64,000 nucleotides of DNA from an uncultured Sphingorhabdus sp. (GCA_947492905.1 CANLOL010000001.1:1776578-1840577); one strand, 5' to 3'. Positions 10,541 through 19,045 are shown, numbered from the stretch's first letter. The notes: generated by a model not told the origin, from the letters alone. Program-made: numbers and translations.

Positions 10541-11110
10541 TTAGACAGCCTCTCTCGTGACGTAGATTTGACCAATTTCAACGCTTTGTTTCTTAGCACC
10601 AAGCTGAATGGTCAAAGCCGCTTTTCCGCCCTCTAAGGTGCGATCGGCAATGGCTTCATAGGAAATTAATTTCCACTCATTGGTAATCGTGGGTTGGAAA
10701 TCACCAAAGCCATTATAAGGCTCAAAACTCTGTTGAAGGCGCGTAGAGATTTCTGTTTCATCATCGGAACGTGCCCACATATAGATGCGTACTTTTTCGC
10801 CAGCGGCTATATTTTTAACGATAGGAACATTAATGCCTACGTCCCATTTATTGGGTGCTGCTTTTTTAATTTCAACTTGGACACTTGTACCACCTGGAAT
10901 AGCAGGCGTATCAACTTGTCGTGCTCTTAATCTAGGGCCCCATGTTTCCCATTGAAACGATAGGGGGTCATTCGCTAATTCGCCTGGTAAAGCATCGTCA
11001 ATCTGCTGCCTCGCTTGTTCGAGCGTAACGGCTTGCGTTGTGATTGTCGAAGCTTGCGTTGCGACTGTTGGAAATGACATTAAAACTGGAATTAAAATTT
11101 GGTTCAACAT
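10541..11110 (-). CDS. Exported protein with carbohydrate-binding-like fold
   Basis: Predicted secreted protein of 189 residues. An N-terminal hydrophobic signal (MLNQILIPVLMSFPTVATQ) is followed by a segment of about 35 residues and then a beta-rich domain. That domain resembles CBM4/9-type jelly rolls in its pattern: a central YMWARSDDETEISTRLQQ strand block and a final strand pair containing GAKKQSVEIGQIYVT. No catalytic motif is seen. The gene stands alone, facing photolyase, and has its own recognisable promoter upstream. The fold suggestion is pattern-based and moderate in certainty; the ligand is unknown. Confidence 0.6.
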   Translation of the reverse strand: MLNQILIPVLMSFPTVATQASTITTQAVTLEQARQQIDDALPGELANDPLSFQWETWGPRLRARQVDTPAIPGGTSVQVEIKKAAPNKWDVGINVPIVKNIAAGEKVRIYMWARSDDETEISTRLQQSFEPYNGFGDFQPTITNEWKLISYEAIADRTLEGGKAALTIQLGAKKQSVEIGQIYVTREAV

Positions 11111-11133
11111 TACTCAATCTCCTATTCAACCTT

Positions 11134-11161
11134 ATAATATAAAATATGACAACCATGTCAA
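11134..11161 (-). promoter_or_regulatory. Sigma-70-type promoter with overlapping dyad
   Basis: On the minus strand a perfect -35 hexamer TTGACA (11161-11156) is followed after 16 nt by TATTAT (11139-11134), just ahead of the exported-protein start at 11110. A short inverted repeat, TGACA (11147-11151) and TGTCA (11156-11160), overlaps the -35 and could bind a repressor. Seen directly in sequence; activity is inferred. Confidence 0.5.
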
Positions 11162-11274
11162 TTTATAGCTTTATGATTATATAAAAATTTATATTTAGCA
11201 AAGCGAAGATGAATATAAGCTGATATATTGGAGATACTCAACAGAGCATAGAGAGATGCAATGCATCCTATATT

Positions 11275-11988
11275 TTATTTGCCTAATGCTAAATAATGAC
11301 CAGTTTCAAAGCCTTTATCTATCAAATCTAAGATTGATTGTGCAACTATAATCGGTTCTTTCACGCTATTTGGATCTTCACCAGGATAGGCTTTTGCGCG
11401 CATAGCCGTTCTGGTGCGACCTGGATCGACTATAGCTACTTTGATTTTAGATAAATTTGCGACTTCTTCTGCGTAGCTGAGCAATAAATTTTCAAATGCT
11501 GCTTTTGATGCTCCATATCCGCCCCAAAATGCACGCGCATTTCTGCCGACGCTGGACGATAATCCAATGACGCTGGCATTCGCACTTTTGCGCAACATAG
11601 GATCGAAATAAGCGATTAATGCCTGTTGCGATAATAGATTTAATGTCAAAACTTCATTGAATATTTTAGGGTCCATTTGCGATACAGGGCCAAGATTACC
11701 GAGTATAGCCGCATTAAGAACCATGACATCCAAATGCCCCCAACGTCCTTCAATGGCAGTGGCAAGGCGCGAAATACTGTCACCATCGGTTAAATCAAGC
11801 GGCGCTATTGTGGCGCTGCCGCCATTTGCAAAAATTTCTTCTTCGACGGATTCTAGGGTTTTGCTGTTGCGCGCGCACAATATGACATGATAGCCATTGG
11901 ATGCTAATATTTTTGCGGTGGCAGCTCCAATACCTTGGCTTGCACCTGTTACTAAAGCTAATTTTTCTTGATTATCTGCCATGTTCAA
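11275..11988 (-). CDS. Short-chain dehydrogenase/reductase
   Basis: Classical SDR of 237 residues. The Rossmann motif TGASQGIGAATA lies at the N-terminus, NAAILG near residue 91 is the NNAG-type stabilising motif, and YGASKAA supplies the catalytic Tyr and Lys. The cofactor could be NADPH, given the CARNSKT stretch after the second strand. The substrate cannot be assigned from sequence. An internal ATG at 11982 is an equally possible start. It lies 16 nt downstream of purF on the same strand, so it may be read from the purF promoter. About 160 nt of AT-rich DNA separates it from the exported protein gene on the other side. Confidence 0.88.
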   Translation of the reverse strand: MNMADNQEKLALVTGASQGIGAATAKILASNGYHVILCARNSKTLESVEEEIFANGGSATIAPLDLTDGDSISRLATAIEGRWGHLDVMVLNAAILGNLGPVSQMDPKIFNEVLTLNLLSQQALIAYFDPMLRKSANASVIGLSSSVGRNARAFWGGYGASKAAFENLLLSYAEEVANLSKIKVAIVDPGRTRTAMRAKAYPGEDPNSVKEPIIVAQSILDLIDKGFETGHYLALGK

Positions 11989-12004
11989 TCCGCTTTATGC
12001 CAGC

Positions 12005-13462
12005 TTAGCCTACTTTTTCATTCAGCAATATCAATTGATCGGGCTGCGACATTTCATCTTGATCGGTTAAGCTTGTGGGATAATTACCTGTAAAACAAGC
12101 ATCGCAATATTGGGGTTGTGCGCTGTTGCGTTTTTCAACACCAAGGGCGCGATAAAGCCCATCAATACTTATGAAGGCTAGGCTATCCGCTTGAATGAAT
12201 TGACGCATCTCTTCTAAATTCATCTGGCTAGCCAGCAATTTAGAGCGCTCAGGCGTATCAACACCGTAAAAACAACTATGTGATGTTGGCGGACTAGCGA
12301 TGCGCATATGCACCTCTGCAGCGCCAGCTTCGCGCATCATTTGGACGATCTTTAGGCTAGTCGTGCCGCGCACAATACTGTCATCGACCAATATAATCTT
12401 TTTACCCTTAACCAAAACACGATTGGCATTATGTTTTAATTTAACACCCAAATGCCGCACGCCATCGCCGGGTTGGATGAATGTTCTACCAACATAATGC
12501 GATCTGATAATCCCCAATTCAAAGGGTATTTTGGCTTCTTCGGCATATCCCAAAGCAGCGGGCGTACCGCTATCGGGGACAGGAATGACATAATCCGCAT
12601 CGACGGGTATTTCTTTGGCCAATTCTGCGCCAATGGATTTGCGCACTGTGTAAACGCTATTTCCATCGACTATGGAGTCGGGACGCGAGAAATAGACATG
12701 CTCAAATATGCAAGGACGCGCTTTTTGCGGCGCAAAGGGCGTATGCGAATGTAGCTCATTATCGCGCACAATTACAATTTCACCGGGCTCAACTGATCGG
12801 ACGTATTCCGCGCCCACAACATCCAAAGCTACGGTTTCAGAAGCGAATATATAGCTATCGCCCAATTTGCCGATGACCAAAGGACGAATACCTAAGGGAT
12901 CACGGCATGCAATCATGCCTTCTGAGGTAAGACAAAGCAGAGAATAAGCGCCTTCGACTTGTTTTAATGCATCGATAAGGCGGTCAATCAATGTTCTATA
13001 GCCCGATGTTGCGACCAAATGAATGATGACTTCTGTATCGGATGTCGATTGAAAAATAGAGCCTCGGCGAACCAATTCTTTTTTCAATTTCTCAGCGTTT
13101 GAAATATTGCCATTGTGCGCAACGGCAAATCCGCCTGATACTAAATCAGCGAATAGAGGCTGAACATTGCGCAGGGAAGTTTCACCACTTGTGGAATATC
13201 GCACATGACCAACCGCAAAATCACCTGCAAGAGGGCCCATTGTATCTTCGCTATCGAAATTGCCAGCGACATGGCCCATTGCGCGGTGGGTTTGAAAATC
13301 TTTGCCATTAAAGGCTGTGATACCGGCCGCTTCTTGGCCACGATGCTGTAATGCATGGAGGCCTAATGCCGTCATAGCAGCTGCGCCTTGAGCATTGCAT
13401 GCTCCAAAAATTCCGCATTCTTCGCGTAACTTATCATCATCAAAAGGGTGCGTGGTCAACAT
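12005..13462 (-). CDS. purF: Amidophosphoribosyltransferase
   Basis: Catalyses the first committed step of purine synthesis: PRPP plus glutamine to phosphoribosylamine. It is an N-terminal nucleophile amidotransferase; the sequence EECGIFGA implies that the first 15 residues are a propeptide removed to expose Cys16. The PRPP loop VDDSIVRGTTS is present. Four cysteines fit the [4Fe-4S] ligands of the Bacillus-type enzyme: PCIFEH, HSCFYG and the C-terminal YCDACF pair. Length of 485 residues is normal. Transcribed divergently from hisI across a 151-nt region containing a dyad. Confidence 0.97.
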   Translation of the reverse strand: MLTTHPFDDDKLREECGIFGACNAQGAAAMTALGLHALQHRGQEAAGITAFNGKDFQTHRAMGHVAGNFDSEDTMGPLAGDFAVGHVRYSTSGETSLRNVQPLFADLVSGGFAVAHNGNISNAEKLKKELVRRGSIFQSTSDTEVIIHLVATSGYRTLIDRLIDALKQVEGAYSLLCLTSEGMIACRDPLGIRPLVIGKLGDSYIFASETVALDVVGAEYVRSVEPGEIVIVRDNELHSHTPFAPQKARPCIFEHVYFSRPDSIVDGNSVYTVRKSIGAELAKEIPVDADYVIPVPDSGTPAALGYAEEAKIPFELGIIRSHYVGRTFIQPGDGVRHLGVKLKHNANRVLVKGKKIILVDDSIVRGTTSLKIVQMMREAGAAEVHMRIASPPTSHSCFYGVDTPERSKLLASQMNLEEMRQFIQADSLAFISIDGLYRALGVEKRNSAQPQYCDACFTGNYPTSLTDQDEMSQPDQLILLNEKVG

Positions 13463-13540
13463 GGTATGGCGAATCCTAAATGACTGGTGTGCGCCCGCTA
13501 TAGGACAGCAAATTCAATTTGTCTTTAATTTGTCATAATA

Positions 13541-13568
13541 ACATTCGCTTTATCGAATATGTTGTTAT
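13541..13568. promoter_or_regulatory. Imperfect dyad between purF and hisI
   Basis: Arms ATTCG (13543-13547) and CGAAT (13554-13558) are separated by 6 nt, and the symmetry extends imperfectly outward (AACA on the left, TGTT on the right). It lies in the middle of the divergent purF/hisI control region, where an operator would be expected. No regulator is identified, and the arms are short enough to occur by chance. Confidence 0.25.
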
Positions 13569-13613
13569 AAAATAAGCAAATTAAGCCATGAATATTTAGA
13601 GAGTTACCCATTA

Positions 13614-13979
13614 ATGAGCGATGTTGATAGAGAGAAGGGTCTGAAATTTAATCCTAAATTTGATTCTAATGGACTGGTAACGGCTGTCATTACGGATGCT
13701 AATGATGGTCAGCTATTGATGGTGGGTTTCATGAATCAAGAGGCGATTGATAAAACGCTTGAGAGCGAGATTGTTCATTTCTATTCGCGCAGCCGCCAGA
13801 AATTATGGAAAAAAGGGGAAACCAGCGGTCATATATTGAATGTATCAGATATAAGGGTTGATTGTGATCAAGATGCTTTGTGGATAATAGCAAATCCCGC
13901 TGGCCCAACATGCCACACTGGCGTGAAAAGCTGTTTCTATAGGCGAATGAACGGAGATTCTATGGAGAGAATAGAATGA
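13614..13979 (+). CDS. hisI: Phosphoribosyl-AMP cyclohydrolase
   Basis: Third step of histidine synthesis: opens the purine ring of phosphoribosyl-AMP. The 121-residue protein is the stand-alone HisI domain, without the HisE pyrophosphohydrolase fusion. Typical motifs are visible: [27 protein letters not shown], and the metal-binding region VDCDQDALW followed by PTCHTG. It overlaps the next gene (a lipoprotein) by 4 nt (ATGA). No other his gene is in the window, so the pathway is dispersed. Start MSDVDREKG gives a normal N-terminus. Confidence 0.96.
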   Translation: MSDVDREKGLKFNPKFDSNGLVTAVITDANDGQLLMVGFMNQEAIDKTLESEIVHFYSRSRQKLWKKGETSGHILNVSDIRVDCDQDALWIIANPAGPTCHTGVKSCFYRRMNGDSMERIE

Positions 13980-14524
13980 AGCCGAGTATCTTTATGGGGC
14001 TGATTATGGGCCTAATCCTATCGCTTTCCGCTTGTAAGAATGAGGTGGAAGATAATAGCCAAGAAACGCAATCGAGCGCAGATTTGGATCAAGCCGCTAT
14101 TAATGCTGGCATATTGACCGATCCTGATGACGTTAAATTAGAAGGCCGCTTTGAAACGCGCAACGATATTGGAACCGATAAATTTTGCGCCATTAAAACG
14201 GGTGATGAAGATTATAATGTCGGTATATTGGCTGTATTTGGAGCGGATAGTTTTTGTGAAGGACGCGGCATAGCTAATCTTGATGGAGAAAATTTGAATA
14301 TCACACTCAATCAAAGCTCAAAAAAAATTAGCGAAGATTGTGAGTTTACGGCCAGCTTTGACGGTGTTTCATTGCAAATCCCCGGCGTATTGCCAGAAGT
14401 TTGCGCCAAATTTTGTAATAATAGAGCGAGTTTGTCGGGAACCCAATATTTCCAAATTGAAAATGGGAATGAAGCAGCAAAAAAATCCAATGGCAGAGAG
14501 CTTAAGCCGCTCTGCAAAGGTTAA
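13976..14524 (+). CDS. Putative lipoprotein
   Basis: Unrecognised protein of 182 residues with a lipoprotein signal peptide: [20 protein letters not shown], where LSAC is a good lipobox and the cysteine at residue 20 would be lipidated. The rest is an acidic linker and then a compact domain with several cysteines (FCAIKTG, SFCEGRG, EDCEF, EVCAKFC), which may form disulfides in the periplasm. Translationally coupled to hisI by a 4-nt overlap, although a functional link is not obvious. Followed by a strong bidirectional terminator. Confidence 0.7.
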   Translation: MKPSIFMGLIMGLILSLSACKNEVEDNSQETQSSADLDQAAINAGILTDPDDVKLEGRFETRNDIGTDKFCAIKTGDEDYNVGILAVFGADSFCEGRGIANLDGENLNITLNQSSKKISEDCEFTASFDGVSLQIPGVLPEVCAKFCNNRASLSGTQYFQIENGNEAAKKSNGRELKPLCKG

Positions 14525-14556
14525 ATCTTTATAAAATAAAGTCTGGTTGAATCAAA

Positions 14557-14588
14557 AAAGCCATCGCAAATCTCTCTGCGACGGCTTT
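14557..14588. terminator. Bidirectional intrinsic terminator
   Basis: Hairpin with a 12-bp stem and one mismatch: AAAGCCATCGCA (14557-14568) pairs with TGCGACGGCTTT (14577-14588) around an 8-nt loop. The stem is flanked by A-rich and T-rich sequence, so it can serve both the lipoprotein gene on the plus strand and the SPOR gene on the minus strand. Confidence 0.8.
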
Positions 14589-14610
14589 AATTTGTTTATA
14601 AGATATTGTG

Positions 14611-15663
14611 TTACTTCTGCAAAGAGAAGCAGCCTTGACCTGCGGCTTTAACTTTCGTGCACATTGCATTGGCCTGCGCACGGGTTGAAAACGGACCTGC
14701 TTGAAGACGCGTTACATTGCCAACGGTTACCAAATAAGGCTGAACATTTTGTAGATCGCTGACGCGGCCTTCCAATCTATTCCATAGAGATTTAGCGCCA
14801 TCTTGTTTGCCAAATGCACCCAATTGGATGCGGAAATCACCATTTGCAGCTGGTCTGGTGGTTGATGGTACAACTGCTGGACGCGTTGTCGCAGCAACAG
14901 GAGCTGCTGGAGCAGAGTCGTTCAAAAATGGAGCGCCCGGTGCACTTGCAACTTGCGTAGGAGAGGGGGCGGGGATTTGTGAAGGTGGCAAAGTCACGGG
15001 CTTAGCAACTGGTGCTGCTGGAGAAGTATCTAGATCAAATCCAGCCAATTGCTGCGCTTTTATGCTGCGCTCTGATTGCTCTAAATTACCAGCCATTGTA
15101 ATGCCTTGTTGACGCTGACTAAGCGGAATGAAACGATCCATCTGTGCAAGGCTGCGTGATGCAGGGCCAAGACCTGAGGAAGATGCACGTGTCATTAAGG
15201 CATAGGCGCGAACCCAATCCTTGCTAACATTATTGCCGTTGAACAATTCAGTAGCAAATAAATATTGCGAACGCGGCTCGCCGCGTGCTGCTGATTTTTC
15301 TAGGAAAGGAATAGCATCTGTCACTCTGCCTTGATAATGTAGCAAATGACCATAGCTATCGCCGGCTTGCAGATGGCCTTGATCGGCTGCTTTTTTATAC
15401 CAATCTAATGCTGTATCTAAATTAGCCTCAACGCCGCGGCCCAATTTATAAGCTTGTCCAAGATTGAATTGGGCATCTGCATTTCCATTAAGAGCTTCAG
15501 GACGCCATTCGCTGACTGCTGTATCATAATCACCGCGCGACCAAGCATCTACGCCGTCTTTGACATCGGCATGGGCAATTGTAGAAGTGAACGCCATTGA
15601 TGATAATAGACCCAACAATAGAGTCTTTTTGATTGGGTTTAATTTAATAGCTTGATTTTGCAT
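14611..15663 (-). CDS. Sel1-repeat and SPOR-domain envelope protein
   Basis: Exported 350-residue protein. A signal peptide (ending STIAHA) leads into Sel1/TPR-like repeats (DAQFNLGQAYKLGRGVEANL, ALDWYKKAADQGHLQAGDSY, PRSQYLFATELFNG). A proline/alanine-rich linker of about 90 residues then leads to a C-terminal SPOR domain (DFRIQLGAFGKQDGAKSLW to the end). SPOR domains bind denuded glycan strands at division sites, so a septal periplasmic role is likely. It is divergent from the ParA-like gene and has the same general build as the SPOR protein at 17553, so the two may act together. A perfect CtrA-type box lies about 60 nt upstream. Confidence 0.85.
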   Translation of the reverse strand: MQNQAIKLNPIKKTLLLGLLSSMAFTSTIAHADVKDGVDAWSRGDYDTAVSEWRPEALNGNADAQFNLGQAYKLGRGVEANLDTALDWYKKAADQGHLQAGDSYGHLLHYQGRVTDAIPFLEKSAARGEPRSQYLFATELFNGNNVSKDWVRAYALMTRASSSGLGPASRSLAQMDRFIPLSQRQQGITMAGNLEQSERSIKAQQLAGFDLDTSPAAPVAKPVTLPPSQIPAPSPTQVASAPGAPFLNDSAPAAPVAATTRPAVVPSTTRPAANGDFRIQLGAFGKQDGAKSLWNRLEGRVSDLQNVQPYLVTVGNVTRLQAGPFSTRAQANAMCTKVKAAGQGCFSLQK

Positions 15664-15724
15664 ACAAATGCTCCTGATATCACGCGAGTTTATTACTATG
15701 AGACCGAGAAATAGCGAAAAATAA

Positions 15725-15740
15725 TTAACAATGTTTTAAC
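15725..15740. promoter_or_regulatory. CtrA-type binding site
   Basis: TTAACAATGTTTTAAC matches the Caulobacter CtrA consensus TTAA-N7-TTAAC with no mismatch. It lies 62 nt upstream of the SPOR gene start and about 300 nt from the ParA-like gene. A ChpT homologue, the phosphotransferase that feeds CtrA, is encoded at 34989. In AT-rich DNA a few such matches are expected by chance, so location is the main support. Confidence 0.5.
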
Positions 15741-15856
15741 TATAATGACTTTTTTCTAAATTTTTCAAAATTAGGGCAATTGATTATAATATTTTTTGGC
15801 GCTTCAAATCCAATTTGTATGAAAATGTAAAATATTTTGAGAAATAATTTTTTATA

Positions 15857-15872
15857 ATGACGTCATAACGTC
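15857..15872. promoter_or_regulatory. ATGACGTCAT palindrome with adjoining AACGTC
   Basis: A perfect 10-bp palindrome (15857-15866) is followed directly by AACGTC, repeating the ACGTC core. It is the only GC-containing island in an AT-rich control region and may be an operator for the ParA or SPOR genes. No protein is assigned. Confidence 0.3.
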
Positions 15873-16044
15873 TTTTCATAATTTATATATAGATAACAAT
15901 ATCTTATATGTTATTAATATCTATTCACTTTGCAAATTAATGCCAGTGCGAGACCATAATCCTAATATTATTTTATAATGTTAACCAGTTAATAACCCTG
16001 TTCTGGCACATAGCGTATCACAACATTTAACAAAGGGGAATGAC

Positions 16045-16764
16045 GTGCGGGTTCTCGCATTGGCATCACAAAAAGGCGGTTCTGGAAAAACTACATTATC
16101 CGGACATCTCGCTGTACAAGCACAATTGGCCGGAGCAGGTCCAGTTGTCCTTATAGATATCGATCCACAAGGCTCATTGGCTGAATGGTGGAATGAGAGA
16201 GAGGCTGATTTACCAGCTTTTGCTCAAACCACTGTTGCGCGATTGGCCACTGATTTGGCTATGCTGCGTCAACAAGGCTTTAAATTGGCCGTGATTGATA
16301 CACCGCCTGCTATCACTATGGCAATCCAAAGTGTTATATCAGTAGCTGAGCTTATCGTCGTACCGACGCGACCTAGCCCGCATGACTTGCGTGCCGTGGG
16401 TGCTACGGTTGATCTGTGTGAGCGCGCTGGCAAGCCTTTGATCTTCGTAGTGAATGGTGCAACGCCAAAGGCTAAGATTACATCAGAAGCTGCTGTTGCT
16501 TTATCACAACATGGTACGGTTGCCCCTATTACATTGCATCACCGTACTGATTTTGCGGCTTCTATGATTGATGGCCGTACTGTTATGGAAGTTGATCCAA
16601 AAGGCCGTTCTGCAAATGAAGTAGTCGATCTTTGGTCTTATATTTCTGACCGTCTTGAAAAGAATTTCCGCCGTACTGTTTTTAGTGCTCCTGCAGCAGC
16701 AAGTTCACACGCGCCCGCTACCCGTCCCATGGGTAATTTTGGTCGCCGTGTATTTGGGTCTTAA
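16045..16764 (+). CDS. ParA-like deviant Walker ATPase
   Basis: ParA/MinD-superfamily ATPase of 239 residues. The deviant Walker A motif KGGSGKTT is at residues 10-17, with the signature Lys10 used in the ATP sandwich dimer. VLIDIDPQGSLAEWW (about 34-48) is switch I and VIDTPPA (about 92-98) is the Walker B/switch II region. There is no N-terminal helix-turn-helix, so this is the small VirC1/type Ib-like or chromosomal positioning class rather than a large plasmid ParA. The start is GTG at 16045 with AGGGGA 5-10 nt upstream. No parB or parS-like gene is adjacent; instead an RHH protein and a SPOR protein follow, implying cell-pole, septum or envelope positioning. Confidence 0.88.
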   Translation: MRVLALASQKGGSGKTTLSGHLAVQAQLAGAGPVVLIDIDPQGSLAEWWNEREADLPAFAQTTVARLATDLAMLRQQGFKLAVIDTPPAITMAIQSVISVAELIVVPTRPSPHDLRAVGATVDLCERAGKPLIFVVNGATPKAKITSEAAVALSQHGTVAPITLHHRTDFAASMIDGRTVMEVDPKGRSANEVVDLWSYISDRLEKNFRRTVFSAPAAASSHAPATRPMGNFGRRVFGS

Positions 16765-16780
16765 TCGAGGGTAATGAATC

Positions 16781-17497
16781 ATGAGCGAAGCTAAACCATT
16801 TGCTTCATTGTCATCAGGATTATTGGCTCGTAAAGGGGCCGCTAAGCCCGCTATGCGTCGTCCAAACACGGTTTTTAACCCAGAGCATGTTCAGGAAAAT
16901 GGACAAGATGATTTGGGTTGGAATGATATGGGCTATGATGTTGACCCAGATATTTCAAAAGAAGCTCCTACCGAAAAGCCGGCGAACCCTCTTGCGAGAG
17001 CAATTGCGGTTCCAAAACCAGAAGTGAAGCAGCAGCAAGATCGAATTGCTGCTCAGCTTCAAATTGCAAAAGAAACAGATGAAGCGGCTGATGAGCCTGC
17101 AATAGAAGAACTGAAAGCAGATGAAGCTAATGTTGCGCCCATCGCTTCCATTTCACAAATTGCTGAAAAACAGGCTGAAGCGTCAAATATCGAAGCCGAA
17201 GTTCAGCCACAGATTGAACCTGCGGCCCTGAAACCATCGGCCCTGAAATCTATAGCCCTGAAATCTGTAGTTCAGAAACCCATAGTCAAGAAAGCTAAGG
17301 CTGCAAAGAAAACAACCAGTGCCAAAACTAAGGCAGCTTTCACTCTAAGGCTTGATCCCGAGCGCCACTTAAAATTGCGATTAGCATGCGCAATCAACAA
17401 TATTTCTGCTCAGAAATTTGTGACCGATGCTTTGGATAAAAAATTAAGCGAGATGGATCAAATCGATCATCTTAGCGATCAGATAATTGAGAAGTAA
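16781..17497 (+). CDS. Disordered protein with C-terminal ribbon-helix-helix-like domain
   Basis: No named family recognised. Of 238 residues, about the first 180 are low-complexity, with acidic and lysine/alanine-rich stretches and short imperfect repeats (ALKPSALKSIALKS). The C-terminal about 50 residues (AFTLRLDPERHLKLRLACAI onward, with ISAQKFVTDALDKKL) resemble a MetJ/Arc-type ribbon-helix-helix: one strand followed by two helices. This layout recalls small RHH partners of ParA proteins such as ParG, though these normally have a much shorter flexible arm. It lies 16 nt after the ATPase gene, with a GAGGG RBS, so a functional pair is likely. Confidence 0.75.
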   Translation: MSEAKPFASLSSGLLARKGAAKPAMRRPNTVFNPEHVQENGQDDLGWNDMGYDVDPDISKEAPTEKPANPLARAIAVPKPEVKQQQDRIAAQLQIAKETDEAADEPAIEELKADEANVAPIASISQIAEKQAEASNIEAEVQPQIEPAALKPSALKSIALKSVVQKPIVKKAKAAKKTTSAKTKAAFTLRLDPERHLKLRLACAINNISAQKFVTDALDKKLSEMDQIDHLSDQIIEK

Positions 17498-17552
17498 AAT
17501 GTCAAAGAAATTAATGAGTAGTATTAAGAAATCAGTCAGCAGAGGTAACGCC

Positions 17553-18992
17553 ATGAACAGCAAGACCATTATTAAATTAACACTATCGGCGGCCATTGTA
17601 GCAGTGCCTACAACTGGTTGTGCAAGTTTCATTAACAAACAGTCTAATATTTCTAGCACTGCGGATGCAGGACAGGAAAAAGCTGCTAAATGGGCTGCTA
17701 AAGCTGATAAATATATGGCCGCGGGTGATATTGATAAGGCTGTTGTAAATGCGGAGCGTGCTGTTGAGGCGGATTTCCGTAACAGTGCTTATCGTTCTAC
17801 TTTGGCACGTGGTTATATCGCGCAAGGCCGATTTAATTCTGCTGAACGCACGCTACAAGATGTATTAGATTTGGGACAAAAAGACCCAAGAACAATCATT
17901 AGCCTAGCATTATTGCGCACATCACAAGGCAAAACAGCATCTGCTATCAGCCTATTGGATAGCTATCGTGATATATTGCCTGCTGGTGATTATGGACTAG
18001 CTCTTGCGGTTGCTGGTGATAAAAAACGCTCAGTTGAAACGCTTGAATCTGGTGTCAGAAATTCAAACACTGCTCAGCTACGTCAAAACTTGGCTCTTGC
18101 TTATGCTCTTAACGGTCAATGGCGTGAAGCGCGTGTGATGGCTTCTCAAGATCTTACGGGTTCGCAAGTGAATGAGAATATCTCCAAATGGGCACAATAT
18201 GCACGTCCTAATGCTTATCAGCAGCGCGTTGCCGGTTTATTGGGTGTTAGCCCACAACAAGATAGCGGCCAACCTGTGCGTTTAGCATTGGACAGCCGTA
18301 GCAATCCAAATGTTGATTTTGCTGCAAATACAGCCAGCGGCGAATTACCAGCCATTGGCCCAGCACCTGTTTCTTTGGTTGATAATTTCTCAGCTGCAAA
18401 AGAAAATGATGTAAAAGTTGCACCATCTGTTGTGAAAACTGTTTCTATTCCAGCTTCTAAGCCAGCTCCTTTAATTCAGGCCCCTAAAGGTCCGTCTAAA
18501 TCTGCTGCTAAAGCACCCGTTAAACTAGCATCTTCTGCGCCATCAAAATTCATAGTAGAAGGCGCAAATGGCTCTGTTAAAGGCAGCGCTCCAAAGCCAG
18601 CTGTGGCTAAAGTGGCACCAAAGAAAGCTGCCGCTAAACCAGCTGCGAAAAAGCCTGTTAAATTGGCTCTTGCTAATACTGCACCGCGTAAAACAGCATC
18701 GCGTAGATTAGCAGGTGGTGCTTATATGATCCAATTGGGTGCTTTTTCTTCTTCAAAAAATGCACAGGCCGCTTGGAACAAATTAACGAACGAATATAAT
18801 GTTTTAAAACCATTTCGTTCAGCAAGTTCTGTGGTAAATTCAAACGGACGTCAGCTATATCGTCTAGCAGCTATGGGTTTCGGAAATTTAGAATCCGCAA
18901 CTTCAGTCTGTAATAGAATTAAATCAAAAGGCGGTAGCTGTATTGTTCGTAAAAATAGCAATAAAGCACCAGTGAGACTAGCCAGTAGATAA
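17553..18992 (+). CDS. TPR and SPOR-domain envelope protein
   Basis: Third gene of the ParA group. A start at 17553 is favoured because AGAGG lies 8 nt upstream and the product then begins with a signal sequence (MNSKTIIKLTLSAAIVAVPT) ending TTGC, a marginal lipobox. The frame extends upstream to 17487, overlapping the RHH gene. Residues about 40-200 contain TPR-like helical repeats (AAKADKYMAAGDIDKAVVNA, FNSAERTLQDVLDLGQ). A long Ala/Lys/Pro linker follows. The C-terminal about 75 residues are a SPOR domain (GGAYMIQLGAFSSSKNAQAA onward). Same architecture as the SPOR protein at 14611. Confidence 0.82.
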   Translation: MNSKTIIKLTLSAAIVAVPTTGCASFINKQSNISSTADAGQEKAAKWAAKADKYMAAGDIDKAVVNAERAVEADFRNSAYRSTLARGYIAQGRFNSAERTLQDVLDLGQKDPRTIISLALLRTSQGKTASAISLLDSYRDILPAGDYGLALAVAGDKKRSVETLESGVRNSNTAQLRQNLALAYALNGQWREARVMASQDLTGSQVNENISKWAQYARPNAYQQRVAGLLGVSPQQDSGQPVRLALDSRSNPNVDFAANTASGELPAIGPAPVSLVDNFSAAKENDVKVAPSVVKTVSIPASKPAPLIQAPKGPSKSAAKAPVKLASSAPSKFIVEGANGSVKGSAPKPAVAKVAPKKAAAKPAAKKPVKLALANTAPRKTASRRLAGGAYMIQLGAFSSSKNAQAAWNKLTNEYNVLKPFRSASSVVNSNGRQLYRLAAMGFGNLESATSVCNRIKSKGGSCIVRKNSNKAPVRLASR

Positions 18993-19045
18993 ATTTATTT
19001 ACGGCTAATATCTATAAATCTGAGGTCTTGACCTTAGCAATGCCA

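Larger units (their letters stand above)
15664..16044. other. 381-nt AT-rich divergent control region
   Basis: Non-coding stretch between the SPOR gene (minus) and the ParA-like gene (plus). It is markedly AT-rich and contains a CtrA-type box, a TGACGTCA palindrome and an additional GTTAACCAGTTAATAACC sequence near 15981 that holds CtrA-like half sites but not the full spacing. No reading frame or RNA gene was recognised inside it. Confidence 0.6.

Noticed and set aside
15981-16002. GTTAACCAGTTAATAACC as a second CtrA box
   Set aside because: The TTAA half sites are spaced by 4 nt or require a mismatch at 7 nt, so it does not fit TTAA-N7-TTAA.
16045-17497. Plasmid partition locus or replication origin
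   Set aside because: No ParB, no iterons or parS-like repeats, no replication gene, and the surrounding genes are chromosomal housekeeping genes.
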